NCBI GenBank assembly: GCA_003427395.1
Contig: BFEA01000452.1
Coordinates: forward strand, 949,096-999,472
Direction of reading: 5' to 3'
Origin: Chara braunii
Lineage: Eukaryota; Streptophyta; Charophyceae; Charales; Characeae
DNA: 50,377 nt
Part shown: positions 1 to 11,243 of the stretch, piece after piece
Layout: each line of letters opens with the position of its first letter
Position numbering within the stretch: position 1 is the first letter of the stretch
Program-made: the position numbers and the translations under genes
Notes under the pieces: generated by a model
The model's database searches: none
What the model saw: the letters and a program-made list of their open reading frames with translations, nothing else
Told to the model about the DNA's origin: nothing

Positions 1-610
1 TTTTTTTTTGTGTTAGAGAGAGTCTGAGCCCAAATGAAAGTGGATCTTCTGTTAGAACGGGAATACACACTGCTTCCCGGTTGTGCGCCCGATGGGGTAG
101 GAGGAGGCTACTTCCATTGATAGGAAGGGCAAATCGAAATGAATTTTCCGCCGCGGAGATATACACTGACAAAGTTGCCAGTTCGTAGCTCCGATGAGGA
201 GGAAAATCTACTTCGTTGGAGGTCATTACCACGAGCTCAGTAGAAGGCCCGATCAACCAAGTACGGAGACGGATTCAGTCAGATCCAATGGCGGCAAATC
301 CGCGCATAGATCATTACGAGGTTGATTATAATCCTTATAACCGCAGAGGCAGCAACCACGCGGAGCGAAATAGGCAGTGAAATCTCAATGATAGCCACAA
401 AGAGCTGCACTGGGGCCGCCGCTATCTACCAGGTATGCAAAAAGAGAGTGAGTCTTCCACTAATTTTGGAAAGGTTCATCGTTCTTACCGGCTTATCCAC
501 CTCATTTCGCGCAGCTCCACTCCTTCGTAGCATAAAAACTAACCTTCCTTTCCCAAATCCAACTCCAATAATCGACTCGCAGGGTCCAAAAAACCCAGAA
601 TAAAGTCTTG

Positions 611-642
611 GTTCGCCCGATTCTGTTAAGAATCGGGCGAAC
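611..642. repeat. Perfect 14-bp stem, 4-nt loop hairpin
   Basis: GTTCGCCCGATTCT at 611-624 pairs perfectly with 629-642 across a GTTA loop. A related, slightly imperfect hairpin lies at 790-819 in the same unit, and another at 10179-10210 in unit B at the corresponding place. Confidence 0.8.
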
Positions 643-789
643 TATTCACTTTTTACTCCTCCATACTCACTCATTCATTCACCTTCGCGCACCCTCATTT
701 CAGTCTAGCTTCTAAGGCAAGACTCCATTGACTAAACTAACACCACCATTGATCTCGCCCTATGCCAAAACGGCTATCTACTATCTTTC

Positions 790-819
790 CCCGCCTGATT
801 CCATCAAGGAATGGGCGGG
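790..819. repeat. Second, imperfect hairpin of the same type
   Basis: CCCGCC at 790-795 pairs with GGCGGG at 814-819 and ATTCC at 798-802 pairs with GGAAT at 808-812, with a small internal mismatch. It resembles the hairpin at 611-642 in layout and stem sequence. Confidence 0.65.
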
Positions 820-1824
820 CTATATAATTTTCACTCCCGCCATAGCTACTTTCCCTCGTTGCTGCCTTCTTCGTCGTCCCGTATGCACCTTGCGTCAGAC
901 CCCGTCCCGGTTCATCCATCTTTTCCTCTCTCTGTTTGGTGCCACTGTGCTCTAATCCAGACACTGCGAAGATGCGCAGACCGGTATAGACAGGAGGAGA
1001 CCGGTCACTGAAGTCGAAATCCGCTAAGGGGTGAGTAACAACTCACTTGCTGAAACTAATCAGTCCCGAAAGGGATGGTGCTGCAGCGCACGGCCTACGC
1101 TCGGCCATAGCGGCTGCTCCTACATAGCAACGAGTAGAAGGGCGCAGGGCCTGCTGCAGAACCTGCACGGGCACAGGTGGGGCGGGTCTTGGTGCAGATC
1201 TTGGTGGTAGTAGCAAATATTCAAATGAGAACTTTTGCAAGCCGAAATGGGGGCGGGTTCCATCCCACCTGCTGCTGGGATAGCCTGCCGCACAGCCAAA
1301 ACTGCGGCAGCCTCCCATCAGTGCCCCCTGGCCCCGCTGTAGCAAATCTTTAAATGAGAACTTTGCAGGTCGAAGTGGCCTGCTGCCGGGACAACTTGGG
1401 CCGCGCAGCCAGCACTGCGGCAACCTTTTACCGTTGCCCCTTGGCCCCACCCAGGCATAGTTCACCACCTTGCGGGCCCCGGCGGGCATACTCACACTCA
1501 AACCTCTCACAGCGGATGGTGGGTGGCGGACTGTGCGCCCACAGAGAGTCCCACCACCCTAGTTTCTTTCCGTCTCGTGGGCTAATTACCCTTCAGCTCG
1601 CATGCACGTCGAACTCCCCGGCCTGCGTTTTTCAAGGGGGGCAGTTCGCCAGCATCTCGAACATGCAGAAATTCTGATGGGCTTGCTAAAATAAAAATAA
1701 AGTGTGTGCGCAAGATCCTCGACTGTTGTAACGGCCTCTCGCGTCCGGCAAAGTAGTAGCCAGGTCAGGCCGGAGCCCGACACCGGTCTGGAAACCGATT
1801 ACCAAGTCAAAGACATCAATAAAA

Positions 1825-1893
1825 ATAAAAGTAGTAATAATAATAATAATAAATATTATAAAAATAATAATAATAATAAAATAAATATAAATG
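1825..1893. repeat. AT-rich TAA-type low-complexity run
   Basis: This is a run of AATAAT and AAATAAA units. A similar AT-rich run lies near 19255-19290 in unit C, at the same place relative to the terminal palindrome. Confidence 0.75.
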
Positions 1894-2101
1894 CGAGGTA
1901 ACACAGAAGAAGTAAAGGGACTAGGGGCCGCGCGTCCCGTTGGCCTGCGACGCCACGTCCCGCTAGGCCACGCATGGTTGCGCCTCGCCGCCGATACCCC
2001 GGGCGCGCCGCTCACCCGGGCGAGGACCTAAACTTCCTCTCTGCACGTGCGTCGTCAAACGGATTAGGCTGCAGTGGTGTGACTTGCAGAAAAACACGCC
2101 A

Positions 2102-2121
2102 AATACCCTTGTAAGGGTATT
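2102..2121. repeat. Terminal palindrome, copy 1
   Basis: AATACCCTT, GT, AAGGGTATT: 9-bp arms around a 2-nt centre. The same palindrome recurs at 19505-19522 and 37695-37714. All three are preceded by a short block resembling ACTTGCA-GAA and followed 6-8 bases later by CGACA, so they look like homologous repeat ends rather than chance palindromes. Confidence 0.75.
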
Positions 2122-2125
2122 GTAC

Positions 2126-3209
2126 GACAACGCTGCATAAGCATCAGTACACCACACACCGACCTAAGGGTATCAGCACGAAACCCGCACCACTTCGGAG
2201 GCCGCCAATTTTTTTTTTCAACGGCGCTCCACGCCGCGCGGCCCCTCCGAGTTTTGCTTGTGGCGACGAAAACTTTCTACAAGGTTGGGGCCATGTACTT
2301 GAGGTTTAACCAAGTTCGAGGGTACCAGACCACAATGGTTGGCGACGCCAACAAAAAAAAAAAAAAAAAAAAAAAAAAAACTTGAAGTCGCACTGGCGGT
2401 TTGCCAAAGTTTAGTAGCACGCAGGTCATTTTAAGGCCCGACATCAATATTTCGATGACATACTGGTGGTTTAATAACTATGCTATATCCTTCTCTCAAA
2501 TTCTCTCAAATTCCTAACGTATCTACTACAACTCGTAAGGCTATATAGGGGACCCCTACAAGCATAGCTAACTAACTCTCTTGGTGAAGAGGGGGCTTGC
2601 ATGTTGCCCCTTACCCTAGTGGTTTAGGATGCAAGGTTGGGGACACCGGCATGGGCCCAATGAGCAGAATGCAGGCATGGGGCCGGCTAACACAACATCG
2701 AGCCCCTTGCCGATGCAGGTAAGACACGATCTGAAAAATGTTTTTAAAATGTTCTAGCCATGTCCTTCAATGTCACGAGTGACGTGAGCAACATTAATGT
2801 CAACCAACAACGTTGGACAACAGTTGCTCATGCAATGCACTGTTGCTTTTCGCAAAAACGTTTCCGGAAATGTTGCTTCAACCTTATAAACGTTGCTCGG
2901 ACCTGGATAGCAACACAAGTTTTTTTCTGTTGCTTGCACGAGGGGTGGCAAAAAGCGTCGAAGTTCTCGATTCCCAGTGGGGAGCCGAGTGTAGTGGATG
3001 GTGCGATGGATGCGGGGGAAGCGATGGTCCTAATGGGGAAGGGAACCCAGGTAGTCGGGATAGAGGGTGCAGAGGGTGCGGGGGATAGTGGCGCCGAAGT
3101 CTTCATAATCTTCGCATGCGGGGATAGTACCCGTGATCATACAATGGACTTCTATATTATTAGTTGTGCGATGTGATACTAAAGGGAAGGATATGGAGGC
3201 GAAAGGAGG
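2126..3209. other. Unassigned sequence with a poly-A tract
   Basis: I recognise no gene. A 28-base A run lies at 2353-2380. Open frames on both strands at 2760-3176 and 2828-3106 show no domain I know. A GTAAGA splice-donor-like site lies near 2719, but no exon can be built from it. Confidence 0.5.
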
Positions 3210-3716
3210 CTATGAGACAGCGGGTGGTTGCATGTGGGAAGACAGTGGCAATGAGGCGGGCGGAGTAGAGTTGATGGAATAGGGAAGGCGGGAAGGGTTG
3301 CCAGTTGAGAGAAAAGGGGGGGCTGCCCGCGAGCTGATGGAGGGTGAAGTAGTCAAGGGGACGATGGGATAAGGACCAGGGACGAAGCCCAGGCGCCTGC
3401 ATCTCCACCTATGTGAATAGCGGGCCGTGGCGGAGGGGATTGAGGCGGCATCTTCTGCGTCTATTGCTGTTGGATCCCTCCGCGGTGGTGACGCCATGTC
3501 CCTCGGGATCCTCCCGCGGCGGCTTTGGATTGCGCGCGGGATTGCCTTGCGACAATAGTGCCGTTGACCCGTTCGACTGATCGACAGACCGCTTTCCCTT
3601 TGCCCTCTCTCGCTTTTTCCTTGCGGCCGCCTCGTCCTCCTTCCAACTTTGTTCATTGGAGCTGTCGGACTCCTCCCACCCAATTCGCTGTAGTTGGGGT
3701 CCTCAAATTTCGCCAA
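3210..3716 (-). CDS. Unrecognised 168-aa open frame (doubtful)
   Basis: An open frame in a locally GC-rich, low-complexity stretch. The predicted protein is rich in Arg, Pro and Ser, with no membrane segment, no cysteine cluster and no motif I recognise. It lies downstream (in the minus direction) of the integrase remnant at 3931-4637, so it could be a 3' non-coding part of that retroelement. A shorter overlapping minus-strand frame (3461-3646) and a plus frame (3525-3827) are equally open, which is typical of GC-rich non-coding DNA. I list it only because it is the longest frame locally. Confidence 0.12.
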   Translation of the reverse strand: MAKFEDPNYSELGGRSPTAPMNKVGRRTRRPQGKSERGQRESGLSISRTGQRHYCRKAIPRAIQSRRGRIPRDMASPPRRDPTAIDAEDAASIPSATARYSHRWRCRRLGFVPGPYPIVPLTTSPSISSRAAPPFLSTGNPSRLPYSINSTPPASLPLSSHMQPPAVS

Positions 3717-3930
3717 CGTCGAAAGGCTAACGCCTCGGCCAACGCTCGCGCTTTATCACTACCACGTACGAATCGAAATTTCGTCGCTTCGTGTATAGCT
3801 GCCGTGCTGAAGACGGCCACGAATTAGAGAAGATCGGGACTCAATCGTGGGTGTTGGACTTGCCGAATGAACGAGATATGCCCCCCGAGTCTTATCAGAT
3901 GCTCACTGATCACCTGCTCCGTGGAAAAGC

Positions 3931-4637
3931 TCATGGCGAAAGGGAGGGGGGAGGAGGCGAACACTGAGGAGAGGGAGAAGCACAATGCTCGAGATCATCA
4001 CTTTCCCACTCAGAAGTGGGAGGCGAGGTATTAGATAAGGGAGACGAAGATGTAGGTAAAGGACGGAGATAGGACACGTGGCGGATGATTGGCCTAGCTG
4101 ATCGGCTTCCTGACACGTCTAGCGCAAGCCGCACCGTGTCTCCCCGTTACAACCGAGCTCGACAACACGGAATCGCCCAAGGAATCGTGGTGCTAACTTA
4201 CCCTGGCGAGCACATTTCCTAAATTAGGGGTTGGGGCCCAACATTCCCATTCCGGGCCTCATAGCTTCGGACCTTTCGTCCTTGGGCCATTTCGGTCATT
4301 CGCTGTCTCTTCTGGGCCAACACATGAAGGGTCTTTTCCATCAAGTCCAGATGGCGCTAGGCCTTTTCCTTGACCGTTGCCCTCGTAGATGGCCGTCCCA
4401 GCGTCGTTTCATCAGGCAGAGCTACATAGGCTAAGCTGTTGGTTCGTAATTCGAATGGGGACATGTCGATAGACTCATGGGGTGTCCCCTGATGAACAAC
4501 TAGGATATAATGCACTCTGGCAGGCCAACTTGGCCAAGGCCTCATCTATCTAGCTGCGATGTTCCATCGAAGAGTGGTTTTGATTACCTGGTTGACATTT
4601 TCCAATAGACCGTTTGATTGGGACATATAGGGGGCGG
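3931..4637 (-). pseudogene. pol: Ty3/gypsy integrase C-terminal remnant
   Basis: Reading the minus strand from 4637, the frame gives an integrase core ending (TAPYMSQSNG followed by a Glu-containing LLENVNQVIK stretch, where the catalytic Glu sits in this fold). The usual downstream helix follows (SPFELRTNSLAYVALPDE), then a DLMEKTLHVLAQKRQRM coil, then, after frame changes, KLAPRFLGRFRVVE and IIRHVSYLRPLP. The last two match the SH3-like C-terminal domain of Ty3/gypsy integrases (K-L-x-P-R-x-G-P-F, then H-V-S-x-L-R-P). There are several stops and at least two frameshifts, so it is dead. The upstream core is missing: the sequence stops at the border of the R430 repeat at 4638. It differs from the integrases of elements Y and Z and may belong to the family of element X, whose integrase is missing from this window. 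Confidence 0.7.
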
Positions 4638-5067
4638 TGTCGAGCGCATCGGTCCGCCACCGCACAAAACGGGGCAGGACCCGTCCGGCCGCGTCACGCA
4701 GGAGTCGGTCTGATTCTCGTCGCAATGCACACGGAGCTTCCGCAAGCCGCTCTGGCCGTGTGCGCCAACCATACCTCTCGCGAGCCCCTACAACAGGATA
4801 GGGCCTACACGAGGCACGACTTACCTCCACCTTACAAGAGCTGTCACCTCCCTTCGGTAGGCGTATCCACGCCGAGCTACCAACCCACAATACGAAAGCT
4901 AATCAGCTGCAATCGCAAAGGTGAAGCAGTCCAGGGCGTTTCTCGTTCGTTATAGCCTAGGGGGTAAGCGCGGTTTTACGCCTCTATCGGACCCGCACGC
5001 GAACCAACGCCTTCGGGGGTTGAGGTCCCAAGCGTGACTCGTCGTCGGTCGAGCAGGACGCATCCCA
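4638..5067. repeat. R430 module, copy 1 (start of unit B)
   Basis: A ~430-bp non-coding module present three times (also 11244-11680 and 42536-42938). It begins TGTCGAGCGCATCGGTCC and ends GACGCATCCCA. Internal blocks such as ACCTCCCTTCGG, GGGCGTTTCTCGT and CCTCTATCGGACCCGCAC are near-identical among copies. It has TG..CA ends, but I see no target-site duplication. Copy 1 abuts the integrase remnant on its left and the body of unit B on its right. Confidence 0.85.
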
Positions 5068-5976
5068 CAAACCACGAGTACATCATTCTAAAGAACATAA
5101 AAATAGAAACACGCACACATACACTTACATATAGATAATGAGACGTAACAAACAACGCGACGACACTCCTAGTACCTTAGTAGCTATCCCATAACTCTCC
5201 GATGCGGAAATCAGATAGGCGTCGCGCGTGAGACTTACTATAAAACCATGCGGATGCGAGGCTAACTGATATCGATTCGCAATGCAAGCATACGCAAGCA
5301 GTCGCAATGATTGCGTACTATGTAGTACCCATACTCATGCGGTCCTCGTTAATCTCGAGGGTCGCATTCAACACTCAAGTGTCGGTTGACACGCGCCTTG
5401 AGGGATTAATCTCTCGACGTTAGACAACCACCAAGTGCGATTGAGAACCACACCCTCTTCTACACCTTGTGGAGAGTGGGTGGTACACAGGTTCCGGCCT
5501 GTGGTGGCAATCGTCTCTTATTGCCCCCGATACCAGCTCTATCATCCAGAGCCTGGAGAGAACTCAAGAGGTTTGACTTTGACGGTTGCCATAGACTACA
5601 ACGTCCAACCATAAAAGTTAACAAGCGGAATCACTCAATAAATAAATAAACATCCCAACACTCATATATCAAATCATAACTCGAGATAAAATAAAAGAAG
5701 GGGTAACATAGACCCATCAGGCTACGTAGCACCGTGTTCGTGTTTGGAGGCGAACGTGAACAAGCACCAAAAACCCCTAGAACGCGAAAAAAAAACAAAA
5801 AAAGTTCTCAGAAAAATCTGAAAAAAATATATGTTATGTAAAATAACAATACAAGCAACTTTTGCCTTGGAGTCATGTTCAAATTCCTAGCCAATCATGA
5901 GTTAAAAATAAAAAAACGAAGAATTGTTTTTTTTTTTTTTTTTTTTTTTTACGAAAAAGAATTATGTTCGCTCGAA

Positions 5977-6005
5977 CATGTTCGCGAGCTGTTCGCGCGA
6001 ACATG
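5977..6005. repeat. 10-bp-arm hairpin in a GTTCGC-rich patch
   Basis: CATGTTCGCG at 5977-5986 pairs with 5996-6005. It follows a long T run and sits among several GTTCGC repeats. Confidence 0.6.
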
Positions 6006-6689
6006 AAGCGGCGCAAACACGTTCGCCGTGCTACGTAGCCATCATGTATGCAGATCCTGCGACACATGGTTGTCATGCTCAATGTCTCCAAGGTATGACT
6101 CATATACCAAGCTCTAAAAATACTAACCTCCATAAAACATAGACATAAACGATAGCCACATTACCGTACACCAATGTGGTCAACTTTACTGTTCCCTGTA
6201 ACTCACACCACGCGTCATACACTCAAGCCCATTCATAGTTCAACTTTTCATAAATCTCATAAGTTCTTTATAATGGTCATTAAAAGAAGTCCGGTTAAAA
6301 CCCTCAAAGAAACATATCAATTCTCAGAGCTAAGGCAATAAAAGTTGAGGTACATATGTAAACAAAGTTGTGTCGTGAGCCGACGAGTCAGTGATCAACC
6401 AACCGACCTGTTATCAGTGATAACAGAAAATGATCCTCGTGGGATCAAGCTAAAATTAGTCAATTACTCAATCGAAACGATCGAAAGGACCTGTAATACA
6501 AGACATGTCAATTTCCAAACTAAGCTTATAAGTGTACGGAGAATAAATCCCCATTTCACATTCTCACTAAAAAATCCTTATGCGAACCAGGTCTAAGTCT
6601 ACTGCTAAGCTTGTGCCAAAAAAAAGGAAGACTTATGGCAGAATCTCCCCCATACAGAGTGGATCGCAAAAAATTGTCACCGGTCAAAA

Positions 6690-7020
6690 TATAATCTATC
6701 TTCTCTAAACTAAGAAGATTTCGGCAGTGCTTCCCGTAGGAAAAGTGTCTTTCCAGAATTTTTATAAACCCGAATATGAAATTGAAATAATCTTCATCTC
6801 CCTGAATTAGCAAAAATTTAGGCAGCACTCCCTTTAGAAAATGAGAATTTTCATATTTTATTAAGCCATATATAAAGATTAGACAAGTTGAACTTTAAAA
6901 AGTTAAATTTTGACTAACTCCTTGGATTTGCAGAAATTTCAGTAGCTCTTCCCGCAGAGAAAATAACTTACCAAAATTTATACAAAGCCAAGTATAACAA
7001 ATGATCCCAGAAAATGCGAG
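6690..7020. repeat. ~120-bp tandem repeats, short array
   Basis: About three units, each centred on TTTCGGCAGCACTCCC-like cores followed by a GTAGGAAAA-type block and TTATACAAGCC. The same repeat makes a seven-unit array in unit C (13035-13895). Confidence 0.75.
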
Positions 7021-7281
7021 AATTGATCTAAGTTCGTAAAAAAACTTAGCTAAAAAAATGCAGAAATTGAAACTAACTCGTGTAGCTCTAGCACGTGGCG
7101 AGTAGCTGAAGCAACTACCTATCAAAGTGAAACTGAGACTAAGCAGTGATCTCATTCAGCCACATGCAGGCCAAACCACAAAGGTAAGCACTATCACCAT
7201 CCCCAAGTAAACCAAGACAAATAATAGTTCGTAATTTTTCAATGATTTATCCCTTTATACCCAGCTTACATAAGACATAAA

Positions 7282-7990
7282 GCTAGACCATCCAAACTTA
7301 TGGAACATGTCTAGCTCAGCCATTGAATATACACAAACACAGGGCACTACAACTTTTCTCTTCTTTGGGCATATGATTAGGCCACCCTTGTCGCCCTAAA
7401 CTGTTTAAGTATCCAAGTTTTATATAATTATCTAGGCTTAAGGTAATATATGACTGAACCAATCATCTTTAGCTCAAGATTCAGCCTGCCCCTTCGTACC
7501 ACAAATTTATTCTTAGTTGATACTCTCTTAAGTTGGTGGTAAGCTATAGTCAGACCACCCAAACTTATGGAACCCTGTTTGACTAGCCTGTTCATAGATA
7601 AAGTAATAATAAAATATAGCCAAGTTATATCTTTTTGGTTCAAGCACGTGCATGGCATTGGACCAAGACCACCCAAACTTATTGAATATGTCTGGTTCTC
7701 AGCCTGATTGTTTCTCTTAAAGCCAAAGCAGGACGAGGTTGAACCACCCAAACTTATAGAACATGCTCAGACCTACTCGTTCAAAACGAAAAGAAACTGA
7801 AAAAAAAACAAAGTAAACAAGGCGACCAAGCCACCCAAACTTATGGAACATGCTTGGTCCTTAAAAGTCAATCACAGTCAGCCCTTGCAAGTCGGAGCAA
7901 CCAGATGACCCAAACTTATGGGAACCTGTCTGGTCCTTCAGGCAATCGAAAATAAACATAGCACTGCGCCCTCCAATTTTATGGAGATTC
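7282..7990. repeat. Hairpin array with variable stems, loop type CCCAAACTTATGGAAC
   Basis: Seven or eight elements share the loop core CCACCCAAACTTATGGAACA, while the flanking stem changes and still pairs. Clear cases are GCTAGAC/GTCTAGC at 7282-7288 and 7309-7315; GTCAGAC/GTTTGAC at 7549-7555 and 7577-7583; GACCAAGC/GCTTGGTC at 7824-7831 and 7852-7859; and ACCAGA/TCTGGT at 7900-7905 and 7929-7934. Other copies near 7666, 7741 and 7965 pair only partly. The copy near 7378 has lost its loop core. Spacing varies from about 60 to 170 bp. Confidence 0.75.
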
Positions 7991-8307
7991 TCCCAGCCTT
8001 TGGTTGACCCAATCAGACACAAGCAATACAAACTCACTCTCATCCTTCCCTCGATGCAATCCCACAATCTGCTTTCAGTCAATACAACAAAAATTGAAAC
8101 GAAAATTTACACAATAATCCCTTTGTTGAGTCTGGTTTATGTCATGAAGTCAAACTGAAAGTCAAAGTAGGGATGCAGGCAATATATTCAGTCAACCATA
8201 GCAAGAAATACAAATATGGGCTATAACGGGGTTTATAGAAGGAAAACAACGATTACCTCTCAATTCCCTGCTTCCAAACAGCTCTTGAGTTTCGGCAGAG
8301 CTCCCGT

Positions 8308-8338
8308 AATCGGTGGGCAGACTCCCCACAGAGTCTTG
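8308..8338. repeat. 31-bp conserved block in unit B
   Basis: AATCGGTGGGCAGACTCCCC followed by ACAGAGTCTTG matches 15087-15117 in unit C at 29 of 31 positions, whereas the flanks are much more diverged. It follows a TTTCGGCAGAGCTCCC motif that resembles the core of the ~120-bp repeats, and contains a GTGGG/CCCAC mini-stem. Confidence 0.7.
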
Positions 8339-10178
8339 TTGTGGTGTAAGAAGGGCAGAAGATAAGGGGTTTCAGAATTTCGAGATACATCAGAGGGACT
8401 GACTCAACTCCCAAGAGAGGGCCTTGTTATCTTTATGCGCCTGAGGGCCTCACAATGAAAACCAAAACACGCAGCAACTTGGTCAAACTGAAATCCAGCT
8501 GTCAACTGTTAACTTTCCTGACGATCCTCAAAGTCGCAGCAATCCCCCGCAATACTCGCGGCTCGAACCGTCCTGAGCCCTGCTCATGACATGGGTTGCG
8601 AGCTACAAGCTTAGCCCCCTTTCTCTACAGCCCTCTCCTTACCTCACTATTCCAATGAAGCAAGCAGTTCACTTCTCATGGGTAATCTCGCTGTCTCGCG
8701 GCCCGTCTCTTTCTCCTTTACCCAACAGCGACCAACGTACCGGCTAGCAAGCAAACCTGATCCTCACGCCTTTTTGGCAACTACACCGATCAGCACAATG
8801 AGTCATACACCAGTCAATAGGTAAATCTTCAAGCTTCGCAACTCCCCTCCAACTACTTCCTCTGGTAGGGTGAGCAGTGTGTCGGCTAACAGTTGGTCTC
8901 ATCAGTGGTACTTGATAAAAGTTCCAGCAATCCCTCACTATTGGGTACAATAATTAGCAAACTGCAGCAACAATTCCCTGCCCGCACAGTATGTCAAATA
9001 ACAGGACTTGCCTGCCTTACTGCAAACAGAAATTGACCACTAGATTCGCTAAGATCGGTCATATACCATCATCATCCATAGAAACAGGATAGAGCTTTCA
9101 ATCTGTCAATCCTCACTGTGCACGCAATGCCGTCCTTTCAGCCTCCTTCCCTGCCACAACCTTGCTTTCACTTTTCTCCTGCTGCTGTCCGACACCTTCA
9201 GTTGTTCGCGTTGGAGTCGTTCCCTCTACTCATCCTCCGACATGCCTCATTGTTGCCCCGATTAGTTTCAAACAAGAGCTAAGCAAAATTTTGGCCTGCC
9301 TGTAACTCGTTGTCAGGTCTCAACATTCAATTCATCATACATGGTCTGTTCATTCCTCGCTGCTACCAAGGTACGTCCTCATTTATCCCCTTCCACTCTC
9401 TAGCTCTTCCTTGTTCTACTCTCCTGTCTCTCTCCCGTCTGCATACTTCGTACATATTCATGATTCCGATGATATCGCTGGTCTGGGAAGACAGCCGCGT
9501 CATAACGACGAGGCACCCAACTACGACTATTGCTCCCCTTCACCGAATATGCAAAAACGAGGGGGAATCTTTCGCTACATCACAGGTGGATTCACTTTCA
9601 AGGTGCTACATTAAAATAGGCACTCGCTCCCGTTCGCTGCCCAACCCTCAGTTTTAACGGATGCACCTGGGCGCTCTCCATGCCAGGTTCGTTTAGACTT
9701 TGATGAACAAAGACTACGAACGGAAGGGAGACCGAGGTAAAGACCATGACCGGGACAGGCCCCTATCGGCACGATCAAGATTGTTACCCGGACGGGCAGT
9801 GGTTGGAAGGGAATACGAATTTCAAACTAACTATAATAACCAAATGAGAGTGAATTGTTCATTGAAACGTGGAAGGATTCAATCATTTTTTTTTCTATAT
9901 GTAGCCCTCTTAGCCAGTAGTGGTTGAAACGCTTACCGAACCCATAATCTCTTGCAGTTAAAGTGTTCGTAACACCTCAAAACCCCCTTTTTAGCATCTG
10001 TCTTCACTCGCTTTTATTTATAAACGAGGCAAATACTCCTCTCACACCCCGTCATCTTTCCCTCTTGGCGCTCTCCACGCAGCCACATTTTCTCCTATCT
10101 CCTCACACACACCTCCATTCCCAAAACTAACATCATTGCTGAGCTCGCCACGACTTAGAACCCCAGAATCGCCCCTTC

Positions 10179-10210
10179 ACTCGTTCGATTCCGCTAAGAA
10201 TCTAGCGAGT
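10179..10210. repeat. Hairpin in unit B corresponding to 611-642
   Basis: ACTCGTTCGATTC pairs with GAATCTAGCGAGT with two mismatches. Compared with 611-642, the outer pairs have changed on both sides (G-C to A-T and T-A to C-G), so pairing is kept. Confidence 0.6.
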
Positions 10211-11243
10211 TATGCTCTTTTCTCCTACCATACCCGTTTCCTCCATTCCTCTGCGCGAGTTGTTTTTCTTACTACTCTTCTACTTATCTACTGCTGAAAC
10301 TAACACTACTTAACTCACCCAGTCCAAGAACCCCCATCTACCATCTTCCCCCACCTAAAATTGGTGCAGAACGTGTGAGTTATAAGCTCAACCCTCCGCC
10401 ATAGCTTTTTCGCCCGTCGCCTGCGCCCTCTTCATCTTGCCTTTGCATGCACCTTGCGCAGAACCCCATTTGGGTTCGTTCATTCTTTTTTGGCTTTATT
10501 GCGCCTCGTTTGCCGAGTTGTGCACTACCCCAAACACCAAAGAGCGCTCCTGTTGATTGTTGCAAACAGAAAGCCGTCGGTCATGGAAGTAGGAATACAC
10601 TAGGAGTGTGTAACAACTCACCTGTCGATCAACCCCTACCGAATGGATAGTGTTCCGGCGCACGTCCTATGCCTAGCTGTCCCCACTGCCCCAACGCTGC
10701 GTCGAAAGGGGGGGGGGGAGGCACAGGACCTGCCGCAACGCCCTGTAGTGCAAAGTAGGTGAAGCGGGTCCCGGTGTAGAACTTGCCGGTAGTAGCAAGA
10801 ATCAAATGAGACTTTTGTAGGTCAAAATGACCTATTGTTGGACATTTTGGGCCACATAGCCAACACTTCGGCAACCTTTAGGCATAACCCGCCACCTTGC
10901 GGGTCTCGGCAAGCATACTCACACACAAACCTTTTGCAGCAGGCGGTCGGCGGCGGACCGTTCGCCCACAAACGACTCCCATCACCCGGGTTTCTTTCCC
11001 CCATAGTGGCTAATTACCCACTAGCCTGCATGCATATTTAAGGCGGGCGGGTAGGGGGAATTTTGTCTGCATCATAATTTTTCTAAACATAAAAATAAAA
11101 ATAAAAACAAGCAGCCTTGCCAAAAAAGCGCACACTCAAGGTTTTCGACTGCCTCGTTGGCCACCTATGTCCGGCGATGTAGTAGCCAAGCCCGGTCCAT
11201 TGGTCCTGACATCGCCCTCAGAGCAGATCATCAACAAAAGCGG

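Larger units (their letters stand above)
1..2125. repeat. Unit A: tail of a long non-coding repeat
   Basis: This stretch matches the right-hand parts of units B and C in block order, at clearly diverged identity. Shared landmarks are a stem-loop block at 611-642 (counterpart 10179-10210), a GTGAGT-ACTCAC mini-palindrome near 1031 (near 10605 in B), a block beginning GTAGCAA and running through AAATGAGA (near 1210 and again near 1345 here, once near 10791 in B), a CACCTTGCGGG block (near 1468 and 10892), an AT-rich run at 1825-1893 and a palindrome at 2102-2121 (also in C). The ~130-bp block is duplicated inside A but single in B. No recognisable protein is encoded; the longest open frame (1043-1510, minus) is not matched by an open frame in B. 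Short coding-like frames lie near 139-390 but are not convincing. The unit is cut by the window start. Confidence 0.6.
4638..11243. repeat. Unit B: 6.6-kb long non-coding repeat
   Basis: The unit begins with R430 and aligns in order with unit C. The shared order is: R430; a ~330-bp block ending near 5400 (near 12010 in C) that contains CGCGACGACACTCC and TATAAAACC; a block around 6390-6690 sharing CCGACCTGTTATCAGTGATA with 12745-13040; a ~120-bp tandem array (6690-7020); a hairpin array (7282-7990); a 31-bp conserved block (8308-8338); then T- and C-rich DNA to 11243. Its right half (about 10100-11230) also aligns with unit A. A segment around 5650-6040, rich in A and T runs and GTTCGC motifs (hairpin 5977-6005), has no evident counterpart and may be an insertion. 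I see no conserved open frame. Weakly coding-like frames near 9411-9614 and 9700-9850 could be decayed exons. Confidence 0.75.

Noticed and set aside
1043-1510. 155-aa minus-strand frame in unit A
   Set aside because: The corresponding region of unit B does not keep this frame; GC-rich non-coding sequence explains it.
4638-5067. R430 as a solo LTR
   Set aside because: It has TG..CA ends, but I found no 4-6 bp target duplication and no primer-binding site beside any copy. Kept only as a possibility.
7282-7990. CRISPR-like array
   Set aside because: Spacing is irregular, the conserved part is the loop rather than a full repeat, stems vary, and the setting is eukaryotic with no cas genes.
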